From Alphaproteobacteria bacterium (GTDB taxonomy: Bacteria > Pseudomonadota > Alphaproteobacteria > UBA6615): a stretch of DNA of 13,599 bases. Below the pieces are notes generated by a model. The model was not told where the DNA came from and made no database searches. It was given only the letters and a program-made list of their open reading frames with translations. The DNA is taken from the NCBI GenBank assembly GCA_013003285.1, contig JABDJY010000127.1:1-13599 (forward strand), in the 5' to 3' direction. This document shows positions 7,437-13,434 of the stretch, piece by piece (the stretch's first letter is position 1; the number at the start of each line of letters is the position of its first letter). The position numbers were made by a program, and so were the translations under genes.

Positions 7437-8744
7437 CTAACCCATTCCCGCCGTACGCGGCAGCCACATGGCGATGTCCGGGAATAGCGTAATTAGCGCC
7501 ACCAAAATCAGAGTGAATATGAAGAACGGCGCCACACCGTTGAATATCCTGTTCAACGGCACATCTGGTGCCATCTTCGCCATCACATAGACATTGATGC
7601 CTACCGGGGGCGTAATCAACGCTAGCTCCGCCATGATCACCGCATAGACCCCGTAACAAATGGGGTCGTAGCCGAGATTGATGATGATCGGCAGCGTGAA
7701 CGGGATCGTCAGGATCAGCATGCCCCATACGTCGAGGACCATACCCAGCGCGATGTAGAGCAGGCTGATCATCAGCATGACGGTCAGCGGGCTGAAATCG
7801 GCCGCAGTGATCCAGCCGATCACACCCTCGGTCAGGCCGGTCAAGACAACGAACTTGCCCATCATATGGCCGCCGATGATGATGATGAAAATCATCGCCG
7901 AGGTGTGCACCGACTTGAGCAGGGATTCGGTAAAATTCGACCAGTTCAATCGCCGCATCACCATCGCGATGATCAGCAGGGCGAGCACGCCGATGCCGGC
8001 GGCTTCGGTGGGCGTAAAGATGCCGCCATAAATACCACCAATGACGACGATGAAGGTCAGGAAGACCGGCAGGACCTTGGTCAGCGAAACGACTTTCTCG
8101 CGCATCGTGTATTTTTCGCCGATGGGGCCGAGTTCCGGGTTGATCATGCAGCGGGCTAAGATCGTGACTGAGTAGCCAATGGTCATCAAAATGCCGGGGA
8201 TGATGCCGGCGATGAACAGGGCGCCGATCGAGGTTTCGGTCAGGATACCGTAACCCACCATGATAATGCTCGGCGGGATGAGAATACCCAAGGTGCCGGC
8301 GGCGCTGATGCTGCCGGTGGCAAGCGCGTCGTCATAATTGTAGCGGCGCATGGCCGGGATACACATCGGTCCCATGGTGGCCACGGCCGTGACACTACCG
8401 CCCGACACGGCGCCGAAACCGGCACAGGCCACAACCGATGAAATTGCCAAGCCGCCGGGAAGGCGGCCGAGCCATCGATAGACGGCTTCATACAGGTCGA
8501 AGGCGATGTTGGTTCGTTGGACAATTTGCCCCATCATAAAATAGAGCGGGACGGCGACGAAGACGAAGCTCGTCCCCTGATCGAAAAAGGTTATCGATAA
8601 TTGAGTTTCGGCAAAGTTCGACTCGCCGACAGCAAAAAAACCTACCGCGGCGGTGGTTAACATGGCGAAGCCGATGGGAACACCCATAATGATCAAAACC
8701 ATCATCCCGGCAAAGCCGAGAATGCCAATAATACTCGGATCCAT
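7437..8744 (-). CDS. dctM: TRAP transporter large permease subunit
   Basis: The sodium-coupled transport subunit of a tripartite ATP-independent periplasmic (TRAP) carrier in the inner membrane. The 435-residue, strongly hydrophobic protein carries family landmarks: GAVSGGSVTA (111-120), GTLGILIPPS (150-159) and TPPVGINVYV (378-387), the loop signatures of the two inverted halves of DctM. The ATG is 2 bp past the dctQ stop and is preceded by GGGGGA, so the two subunits are made together. It is the last gene of the tetR-cyclase-dctPQM cluster and ends 25 bp from the convergent receiver gene, with no obvious hairpin terminator in that gap. Substrate specificity resides mainly in DctP. Confidence 0.95.
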   Translation of the reverse strand: MDPSIIGILGFAGMMVLIIMGVPIGFAMLTTAAVGFFAVGESNFAETQLSITFFDQGTSFVFVAVPLYFMMGQIVQRTNIAFDLYEAVYRWLGRLPGGLAISSVVACAGFGAVSGGSVTAVATMGPMCIPAMRRYNYDDALATGSISAAGTLGILIPPSIIMVGYGILTETSIGALFIAGIIPGILMTIGYSVTILARCMINPELGPIGEKYTMREKVVSLTKVLPVFLTFIVVIGGIYGGIFTPTEAAGIGVLALLIIAMVMRRLNWSNFTESLLKSVHTSAMIFIIIIGGHMMGKFVVLTGLTEGVIGWITAADFSPLTVMLMISLLYIALGMVLDVWGMLILTIPFTLPIIINLGYDPICYGVYAVIMAELALITPPVGINVYVMAKMAPDVPLNRIFNGVAPFFIFTLILVALITLFPDIAMWLPRTAGMG

Positions 8745-8746
8745 GG

Positions 8747-9268
8747 TTAGTCCCCCAACCCGGTTGATTCGGTTCGCGAAAATTGCTTGGCGTTAAGCAC
8801 TGTCGCGATGAAGCGCATGACAAAATAGAAGATCAAGATCACGCACATGACGAACACGGCCAATTGTTGAGCCCATATGGGTAATTGGACGTATTCGGTA
8901 ATCCGACCCAGTTCCAGGTCGAATAGGAATTCTTCCCACGCGTGGCGGCCCAGCAGATAGAACAGCCATATGGCGCAAACCGAATAAACCGCGTCGAAAG
9001 CTGCCTGTACGCGCGGCGGCATATTCATGACAACCAGTTCCATACGAATATGGCCGTTCTGACGGGTACATTCGGGAATTGCCAACGCGAATATCATTAA
9101 CAGCATCCACTCATTGAACTCGAGGCCCCAGATGAGCGGTGCGTTGAAGATATAGCGCAGGCCGACATCGGCCACGACGACGAGGAAAATCGCCGGCAGG
9201 ATGACGAGCGCAACCAACCGGTCCATATTTTTGGAAATTGCGTAAAAAACCTTTTCGATGGTTTCCAT
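8747..9268 (-). CDS. dctQ: TRAP transporter small permease subunit
   Basis: The four-helix membrane subunit of the TRAP carrier, partner of DctM. Predicted helices lie at about 18-37, 51-68, 91-108 and 134-153. The family motifs RYIFNAPLIWGLEFNEW (38-54) and NGHIRMELV (71-79) are present. I choose the ATG at 9268 (173 residues), preceded by GAGAGG, over an in-frame TTG at 9286 that would add six residues and sit close to the base of the upstream hairpin. The gene follows dctP after 66 bp that contain the hairpin at 9296-9322, and precedes dctM by 2 bp. Confidence 0.93.
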   Translation of the reverse strand: METIEKVFYAISKNMDRLVALVILPAIFLVVVADVGLRYIFNAPLIWGLEFNEWMLLMIFALAIPECTRQNGHIRMELVVMNMPPRVQAAFDAVYSVCAIWLFYLLGRHAWEEFLFDLELGRITEYVQLPIWAQQLAVFVMCVILIFYFVMRFIATVLNAKQFSRTESTGLGD

Positions 9269-9295
9269 CGGCAGGTGACCTCTCAAATAAGTTTA

Positions 9296-9322
9296 ACGGC
9301 CGGGGCGGTTTGCCCCGGCCGT
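9296..9322 (-). terminator. dctP-dctQ intergenic stem-loop (partial terminator or mRNA-stabilising hairpin)
   Basis: A perfect 11-bp GC-rich inverted repeat (ACGGCCGGGGC / GCCCCGGCCGT) with a 5-base loop lies between the dctP stop and the dctQ start. On the minus-strand transcript it is followed by TAAACTTATTT, only moderately U-rich. Such a hairpin would let the binding protein be made in excess over the membrane subunits, either by partial termination or by protecting the dctP 3' end. That function is inferred from its position; the structure itself is directly visible. Confidence 0.75.
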
Positions 9323-9334
9323 CGAACCCGACTT

Positions 9335-10537
9335 CTATTTCATGTCGTACATGCCCTGGACGGGATTATTGATCGCATCGAGCATGATGTCGTTAGCCGA
9401 CATGGCTGCATACTTCGCTGCAAGCTTCTTGACTTCGGCGATGAATTCTGCAGCTGGTAGGCCCTTCTTCGCGGTGTCGGCAATCCAAGCTGACTCGACG
9501 CCGGAGACGGCTTGCCGCCAGCGATCGAGTTCGGCACCGGTGATGTCGACCTTCTGCAGACCTTTTTCCTGCATGATGGCCACGTTGACGTTTCCACCGT
9601 AATCATAGAAGCCAACGCCCTCGGCGATCGCCATCTGGCGGCCCCAATTGTTGACCACGACCTGAAGATCGGCGGGAAGGTCGTCGAACCAGTCTGCCGA
9701 CATGCAATATTCGACGGTCAGCACGTTAAAGCCGTTCGAGGACCGGAACTTTGCCACTTCGTGCAGCTTGAAGATCAGCGCTGCAGCGTCGTTGAAGTGG
9801 ATCGCGTCGAGCGTGCCGCGCTGAATGGCGGTGTAGGCGTCGGCGCCCGGCATGGATACCTGGGTGGCGCCCAGTGCAGCGATGATCTGCGAATGGGTGC
9901 CGCCGCCGGCACGCACCTTCATACCCTTGACGTCTTCCAGCGTTTTAACAGGCTTGTTGTTGTACAAATGGTATGGGCCTGTATGGGCTTCGCGCATAAT
10001 CTTGACGCGGAACCGCTCGAACTCTTCCTTCAGATATTTCGGATAGAGATGCTCGGCCGTCGCGATAGCTTCGTGCGAGTTGTTGAACAGGAAGGGCAAG
10101 CCTAAGCCGCCAACCATGTTGTAGTCGCGCGAGGTATAGAGCGAGAAGCACGGCGCGTGATCGGAAAGACCGGTCCGCGTCGCCTTGCGGCCTTCACGAA
10201 CGCTGTGGACTGACTGGGACCAGGTGGTTTCGACCTTGATCTTGCCATTCGACATGCGCTCAAGGTTGTCGAAGCCCTGGATCTGCAGCTTCGCGAGACC
10301 CGAGACGCCGGGAATATGGCTGGACGAGCGGAAGACAATCGGCGGCCCGTCATACGTGACGTTATTCTTGCCGTAATTGTCGAGTTTGCCCTCGAACCAG
10401 TCGAGCGTGACCTGGGCGTCTTTTTTGGCTTCTTCAATGTTATCGGAGATCGGGCCGGCGTTGGCCGTCCCAGCCACGCTAAGCACCAAAGCGGCGCCGA
10501 ACGCGAGGCTTGTGGTTGAAAGTAGTAGTTTACGCAT
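9335..10537 (-). CDS. dctP: TRAP transporter periplasmic substrate-binding protein
   Basis: The extracytoplasmic solute receptor that delivers substrate to DctQM. The 400-residue precursor starts with a Sec signal peptide: MRKLL, a hydrophobic core, then ANA|G with cleavage predicted after residue 27. MKVRAGGG (206-213) carries the conserved Arg209 that in DctP proteins binds a substrate carboxylate, which implies an organic-acid ligand. HFNDAAALIF (247-256) and the C-terminal helices also fit the family. About 40 residues after cleavage (to VFRSSS, 68-73) precede what looks like the first strand of the fold, a longer N-terminal region than in classical DctP. The ATG at 10537 has a near-ideal Shine-Dalgarno (GGGAGG); an in-frame ATG nine codons upstream lacks support. 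The 196-bp gap after the cyclase gene suggests it has its own promoter. Confidence 0.94.
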   Translation of the reverse strand: MRKLLLSTTSLAFGAALVLSVAGTANAGPISDNIEEAKKDAQVTLDWFEGKLDNYGKNNVTYDGPPIVFRSSSHIPGVSGLAKLQIQGFDNLERMSNGKIKVETTWSQSVHSVREGRKATRTGLSDHAPCFSLYTSRDYNMVGGLGLPFLFNNSHEAIATAEHLYPKYLKEEFERFRVKIMREAHTGPYHLYNNKPVKTLEDVKGMKVRAGGGTHSQIIAALGATQVSMPGADAYTAIQRGTLDAIHFNDAAALIFKLHEVAKFRSSNGFNVLTVEYCMSADWFDDLPADLQVVVNNWGRQMAIAEGVGFYDYGGNVNVAIMQEKGLQKVDITGAELDRWRQAVSGVESAWIADTAKKGLPAAEFIAEVKKLAAKYAAMSANDIMLDAINNPVQGMYDMK

Positions 10538-10733
10538 GTTTTTCCTCCCTACAGACGTGAACACATTTATCCCATCCGTTCGAATTTAGTGTGTGGGCAA
10601 GCCCCGGATTGGGTCAAGGCATCCCCTGGTAAAACTTTCGGTACATCCTAACGCACTATGCCCACTTTGTTTCGTTTTGCGTTGATTCGAAACGTCGAAG
10701 TGAGCGTTGTTACAAGGTCCGACTTTCGTCGGG
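10538..10733 (-). promoter_or_regulatory. Cyclase-dctP intergenic region, probable dctP promoter region
   Basis: The region holds no convincing gene. Directly after the cyclase stop, on the minus strand, is a short hairpin (CCGAC-GAAA-GTCGG, 10719-10732) without a clear U-run. Further on, TTGACC (minus strand, 10617-10612) could be a -35 box; 18 bases beyond it the best -10 is the poor CACACT. A dctP promoter somewhere in this gap is likely from the spacing, but the exact boxes are not secure. Confidence 0.3.
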
Positions 10734-11717
10734 CTATTTGATTGCCAATGGATTACACGGCGAACCAACCGCACCGGTGATCGGCAGAGCCGGTCCAACA
10801 AACATGAACTCATAGACCTTGTCCGCTTCGCAATCTTCGGCGAGATCTTTCAGATACCAAATCTCGCCCATGGTCAGACCCATGATCGGGATGGCAATCC
10901 AATGCCAAGGCTGGTTAATGTTTTCGTCGGTCTCGCAGGGGCGTACCTCGTTACCCCAGGTGTCGGAAGCATAGCCGGCGATCTTCTTCTCGTAGATCCA
11001 GTCCAACGTCTCGAACGCCAGCCCGGCGGCGTCGCCACCCGCATATCCGTCCCAACTGCCGTCTTTGAGGCAGCGTTCCATCATGCCGGTGCGCAGCACC
11101 ACATAATCGCCTTCGCGCACTTCGACGCCCTGCTTTTCGCAGGCTTCCTCGAGGTCAGCGCAGGTGATGGGATAGCCGTCTTCGAGATATTCGACGCCTT
11201 TGACCCGCGGTATATCGAGGAACACGCCGCGGCCGACCATCTTGTCCTTGGTCTTCTCGATGCCGGCTTTTTGCGCGCCGGCGGTGGTCACCTCGCGGCA
11301 GTCATAGCCGTTCCACATATAATCTTCGAAGAACACATGGCCGAGCCCGTCCCACTGGGTGCCGCACTGCAGCGGCATCATCACCAGATCGTCGGCGCCG
11401 CGAATGCCGCGATGGTCGAGCACGCCGGAATAGGCGTCGGTGCCGGTGCGCGTCATCATATGGATCGGGTTGAACCGGCCCATGGCGGGGTAGGGGGTCT
11501 TGGCGCCCTGCGGGCCGAACTGGTCGTAGTTGAGCCCAAGCGACATGGTCTTGCCCTTCTTCACCAACTGCGCCGCGCCGACAATATCGTCGGGCGTCGT
11601 GTAGTTCAGGGTGCCAATTTCGTCGTCGGGACCCCAGCGGCCCCAGTTCTTGTACTTCTCGGCATATTCGGTGAGCAGCGCCCGCGTCACCCGCATATCG
11701 CTTCGTGGATTTGCCAT
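10734..11717 (-). CDS. Cyclase-family metal-dependent hydrolase (PF04199-like)
   Basis: A 327-residue protein of the cyclase/kynurenine formamidase/isatin hydrolase superfamily, which uses a divalent metal to hydrolyse amides, lactams or related cyclic compounds in the cytoplasm. The N-terminal NWGRWGPDDEIGTLNYTTP (24-42) is typical of the longer bacterial cyclase-family proteins. The metal site, normally HxGTHxDxxxH, appears here as Q117-C-G-T-Q121-W-D123-G-L-G-H127: the two first histidines are glutamines while Asp and the last His remain. I recall a CxTQWD-type subgroup in this family, so this is probably a real variant and not damage. The ATG has a good AGAGGG Shine-Dalgarno. It lies 12 bp after tetR and upstream of the TRAP genes, which suggests it acts on the imported compound or a derivative. 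Confidence 0.88.
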   Translation of the reverse strand: MANPRSDMRVTRALLTEYAEKYKNWGRWGPDDEIGTLNYTTPDDIVGAAQLVKKGKTMSLGLNYDQFGPQGAKTPYPAMGRFNPIHMMTRTGTDAYSGVLDHRGIRGADDLVMMPLQCGTQWDGLGHVFFEDYMWNGYDCREVTTAGAQKAGIEKTKDKMVGRGVFLDIPRVKGVEYLEDGYPITCADLEEACEKQGVEVREGDYVVLRTGMMERCLKDGSWDGYAGGDAAGLAFETLDWIYEKKIAGYASDTWGNEVRPCETDENINQPWHWIAIPIMGLTMGEIWYLKDLAEDCEADKVYEFMFVGPALPITGAVGSPCNPLAIK

Positions 11718-11729
11718 TGTTTATCCCTC

Positions 11730-12446
11730 TTAATTCGTGCTGGAGTTATGGGTATTGGTTTTGCGGTCGAGGCGCACTGGCGCTTCGGAAATGGGGTCGG
11801 CCTGAAAGCATTGCGCCAGATAGGGCACCAGATAGGCGAGCGATGCGTCGGTGTCGGACGGGTCGCAGCTATTGTCGGTCAATGCTTGGATGCGGCCCGG
11901 ATTGGCCATGGTGTAGACCATCGTCGCCAGCAAGTAGTGGAACCGCCAATGTAGATCGCGCGCCGGCAAATCGGGCAGCGCATCGGCTAGGGCATCGAGA
12001 AACTTCGCGCTCGAGCTATCGAAATAATGCGCCATCAGTTTGCGGGTCTCGTCGGATGCGTCGGCGGCCATACGCGCACGCAGACGGGCGAAGGTGGCGC
12101 CGCCATGGCGGCCGCGCATGCCCGGTTCGAGAAAGGCGGTAATGATCTGGTGCAGCAAGGGCGGTCGATCTTCACCCGCGCGGCAATCGGCGAGCAGCTC
12201 GAGGCGTTCCTCGGCCATGGGTAAAATGCGGCGCGCGAACACCGCTTCCAACAGGCCTTGTTTCGAGCCGAAATGATAGTGAACCGCCGCGGTGTTGACC
12301 CCGGCATGGGCGACGATGGTGCGCAGCGACGCGCCATTCATCCCTTGTTCGGAGAATAGATATTCCGCCGAATCGAGTATCCGCGCTCGCGTTGATTCCC
12401 CCCGCGGGTCAATCGCAACGTCGGCATTGTGAGCCGCTACCGCCAC
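11730..12446 (-). CDS. TetR/AcrR family transcriptional regulator
   Basis: A 238-residue one-component regulator. The N-terminal TetR DNA-binding domain spans about 19-66, with the recognition helix in GVNTAAVHYHFGSKQGLL (49-66). The helical ligand domain follows (about 80-215); its RFHYLLATMVYTMANPGR stretch resembles the C-terminal domain of PsrA-like regulators (weak, from memory). The start is GTG, chosen because GGGGAGG lies five bases upstream. The gene is first in the cluster, 12 bp before the cyclase gene, so it probably controls its own transcript with the cyclase, and perhaps dctPQM. Candidate operators lie directly upstream. The ligand is unknown; the substrate of the TRAP/cyclase pair is the natural guess. 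Confidence 0.92.
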   Translation of the reverse strand: MAVAAHNADVAIDPRGESTRARILDSAEYLFSEQGMNGASLRTIVAHAGVNTAAVHYHFGSKQGLLEAVFARRILPMAEERLELLADCRAGEDRPPLLHQIITAFLEPGMRGRHGGATFARLRARMAADASDETRKLMAHYFDSSSAKFLDALADALPDLPARDLHWRFHYLLATMVYTMANPGRIQALTDNSCDPSDTDASLAYLVPYLAQCFQADPISEAPVRLDRKTNTHNSSTN

Positions 12447-12458
12447 TTATCCTCCCCT

Positions 12459-12516
12459 AAAACCGTCTTAGATCGCGGTTTTCTTTTAAGCTTAATCAAA
12501 CGCTTGACTTAGTCAA
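12459..12516. promoter_or_regulatory. Palindrome cluster upstream of tetR, candidate operators and promoter
   Basis: Three dyads lie within 58 bp of each other just before the tetR Shine-Dalgarno: AAAACCG-N10-CGGTTTT (12459-12482), the perfect palindrome TTAAGCTTAA (12486-12495), and TTGAC-TTA-GTCAA (12504-12516). A further AAAACCG half-site is at 12530-12536. The last dyad reads TTGACT on the minus strand and could double as a -35 box; 16 bases on is TAAGCT, a weak -10. TetR proteins bind palindromes of this size and often self-repress, so an autoregulatory operator is likely. Which dyad is used cannot be told from sequence. Confidence 0.5.
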
Positions 12517-12586
12517 CCAAATTGGCGGCAAAACCGCGCGCGCTGATTGCCGCAGAGGGGACAGGGTTGAGAGGAGTGGGGTTGTT

Positions 12587-12685
12587 TTATGAGCCCGGCT
12601 TGGCCTTTAGCATTTCGGCGACCCAGTCGGTTATATATTCGACCGCCAGTTTGCCGTTATCGCATTGGCAAAGTTCGGCGCGGGT
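12587..12685 (-). pseudogene. C-terminal remnant of an alpha/beta hydrolase
   Basis: The minus strand encodes ELCQCDNGKLAVEYITDWVA and onward to a TAA, closely matching the C-terminus of the hydrolase that ends at 13435 (there EHCQCDNGKLAVEYMTDWVA). The match fades at about 12685, and an in-frame TGA lies a little further upstream, so no start or core domain exists. The catalytic His of the EHCQ motif is Leu here. It is a broken 3' copy, not a gene. The rest of 12447-12743 holds only the palindromes described for tetR and the inverted repeat at 12701-12735. Confidence 0.8.
12593..12676. repeat. Direct repeat copy A of hydrolase 3' end
   Basis: These 84 bp match 13438-13521 in the same orientation with 9 mismatches by hand count (about 89% identity). 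Most differences are at third codon positions, which points to divergence of coding copies and not a fresh target-site duplication. Confidence 0.85.
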
Positions 12686-12700
12686 GAGCAATTTGGTGGG

Positions 12701-12735
12701 TGCGTTCGCCCATCAAATGTCAGGTGGTGAACGCA
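12701..12735. repeat. Inverted repeat 3' of the small-gene pair
   Basis: TGCGTTCGCC (12701-12710) pairs with GGTGAACGCA (12726-12735): nine Watson-Crick pairs and one wobble, with a 15-base loop. It starts 9 bp past the stop of the small gene at 12744 and separates the AT-richer segment from the hydrolase remnant. There is no U-run on the minus-strand transcript, so terminator function is doubtful. It does not match an integron attC (no proper GTTRRRY / RYYYAAC core pair). Confidence 0.4.
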
Positions 12736-12743
12736 AGTTTTAA

Positions 12744-12968
12744 CTAAGTAGGCACGTAATTGGGGTTAGGTATGAAGTCACCTTCGATGTTCCCGTCCTT
12801 ATCGACTTTCCAGGCACTTATAATCGCTTCGGGAGGTACTGCGTCATCCTTGCCATATGATCCTGCTATTCTACAGACACAACCATTCGGATAGGCTTTA
12901 GCCTCTTCCACTTCTCCGGGTGTGGGTTTGGGAGGTAGAGTATGTTTCAATTTAGAGAATTCTCCCAC
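12744..12968 (-). CDS. Small hypothetical protein, probably the frameshifted 3' part of a longer gene
   Basis: As read, a GTG start gives 74 residues. I do not recognise the family. The body has a proline-rich stretch (LPPKPTPGEVEEAKAYPNG, 11-29), then a compact region with VPPEAIISAWKVDKDGNIEG (44-63) and the ending FIPNPNYVPT; it looks soluble, with two cysteines in NGCVCR (28-33). The GTG has no good Shine-Dalgarno at proper spacing and an in-frame TGA lies immediately before it. The preceding frame (12947-13039) has a strong Shine-Dalgarno and runs into this one, so a single-base deletion near 12948-12952 probably split one gene of about 98 codons. Base composition and codons (ATA, AGA, TTA, GTA) are unlike the GC-rich neighbours, which suggests acquisition by transfer. 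Confidence 0.6.
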   Translation of the reverse strand: MGEFSKLKHTLPPKPTPGEVEEAKAYPNGCVCRIAGSYGKDDAVPPEAIISAWKVDKDGNIEGDFIPNPNYVPT

Positions 12969-13039
12969 TCATCAATAAATTCCTTCTTTTCTCGAACCGG
13001 TTCCCCCGACATTTGGTGTTGCGACGGAAGCTTTGCCAT
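12947..13039 (-). pseudogene. 5' part of the frameshifted small gene
   Basis: An ATG at 13039, with GAAGG six bases upstream, opens a 30-codon frame (MAKLPSQHQM then a charged stretch ending EFIDEWENSLN) that stops at a TGA. One added base near the stop would join Asn30 to LKHTLPPKP of the 74-residue frame. The start lies 13 bp past the stop of the upstream small gene (13053), the spacing of an operon partner. Alternatives are a true 30-residue peptide, a programmed frameshift, or a sequencing error; no classic slippery heptamer is visible. Confidence 0.5.
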
Positions 13040-13052
13040 TTTAGGCCTTCAG

Positions 13053-13334
13053 CTAAAGGTTGCAGTACATTTCTTCCAAACCAGTAATGGAATTCACAAT
13101 CGGATTGTCCCATGGCCAATGGTCCATGATTAAACCTGTTAGCTCTCTGTATCGACGCTCGGACGGCGGCATGTTTCCGGTTTTAACCGCCTCATTCATA
13201 CGGATTAATACGTTGAGAAAATATTCAAGCTCCTCCGTCGATACTCCTTCTAATCCAGACGCAATGCATTGTTGCACCTGTTCGATTACGACAGCAGATC
13301 GGCTTAAATAAGACTCACGTTTCTGTTCATCCAT
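13053..13334 (-). CDS. Small hypothetical protein, cassette gene 1
   Basis: A 93-residue, mostly helical, soluble-looking protein that I do not recognise. Visible features: a charged N-terminus (MDEQKRESYLSRS), a helix-rich middle with EELEYFLNVLIRMNEAV (34-50), GNMPPSERRYRELTGLI (53-69) and DHWPWDNPIVNSI (71-83). No signal peptide, membrane segment or known catalytic motif. The ATG has only a weak Shine-Dalgarno. It is followed after 13 bp by the second, frameshifted small gene, so the two form a tandem unit. Its G+C is low for this window (26 of 60 bases in 13201-13260). A two-gene module of small acquired proteins could be toxin-antitoxin or immunity-like, but nothing in the sequence proves that. 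Confidence 0.65.
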   Translation of the reverse strand: MDEQKRESYLSRSAVVIEQVQQCIASGLEGVSTEELEYFLNVLIRMNEAVKTGNMPPSERRYRELTGLIMDHWPWDNPIVNSITGLEEMYCNL

Positions 13335-13434
13335 TGCTGTCTCAAATCGTGCAGATCACGCACGGATATCTGTGTTTCGCCACCAAGCTTGCCATATCCC
13401 GAAGTAAAGGTGAGTTGCGGACAGGCCAAAAAGG
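13335..13434. other. Spacer between the hydrolase stop and the small-gene pair
   Basis: No gene is supported here. It holds a small dyad (CGTGC-N7-GCACG, 13349-13365). It presumably contains the promoter of the small-gene pair, but I see no clear -35/-10 boxes. No terminator hairpin with a U-run follows the hydrolase stop. Confidence 0.4.

Noticed and set aside
9269..9286. TTG start adding six residues to DctQ
   Set aside because: Rare codon, close to the hairpin base, no better Shine-Dalgarno; the ATG at 9268 has GAGAGG upstream.
10707..11954. Long plus-strand open frame (415 codons) opposite the cyclase and tetR 3' end
   Set aside because: Antisense shadow; spans two real genes with clear family motifs and has no start signal or domain of its own.
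12701..12735. Possible integron attC site after the small-gene pair
   Set aside because: The inverted repeat lacks the paired 7-bp core sites, GTTAAAAC fits GTTRRRY only with a mismatch, and no matching site lies on the other side of the genes.
12522..12743. Plus-strand 73-codon frame before the small genes
   Set aside because: It runs antisense through the hydrolase remnant; no Shine-Dalgarno or recognisable domain.
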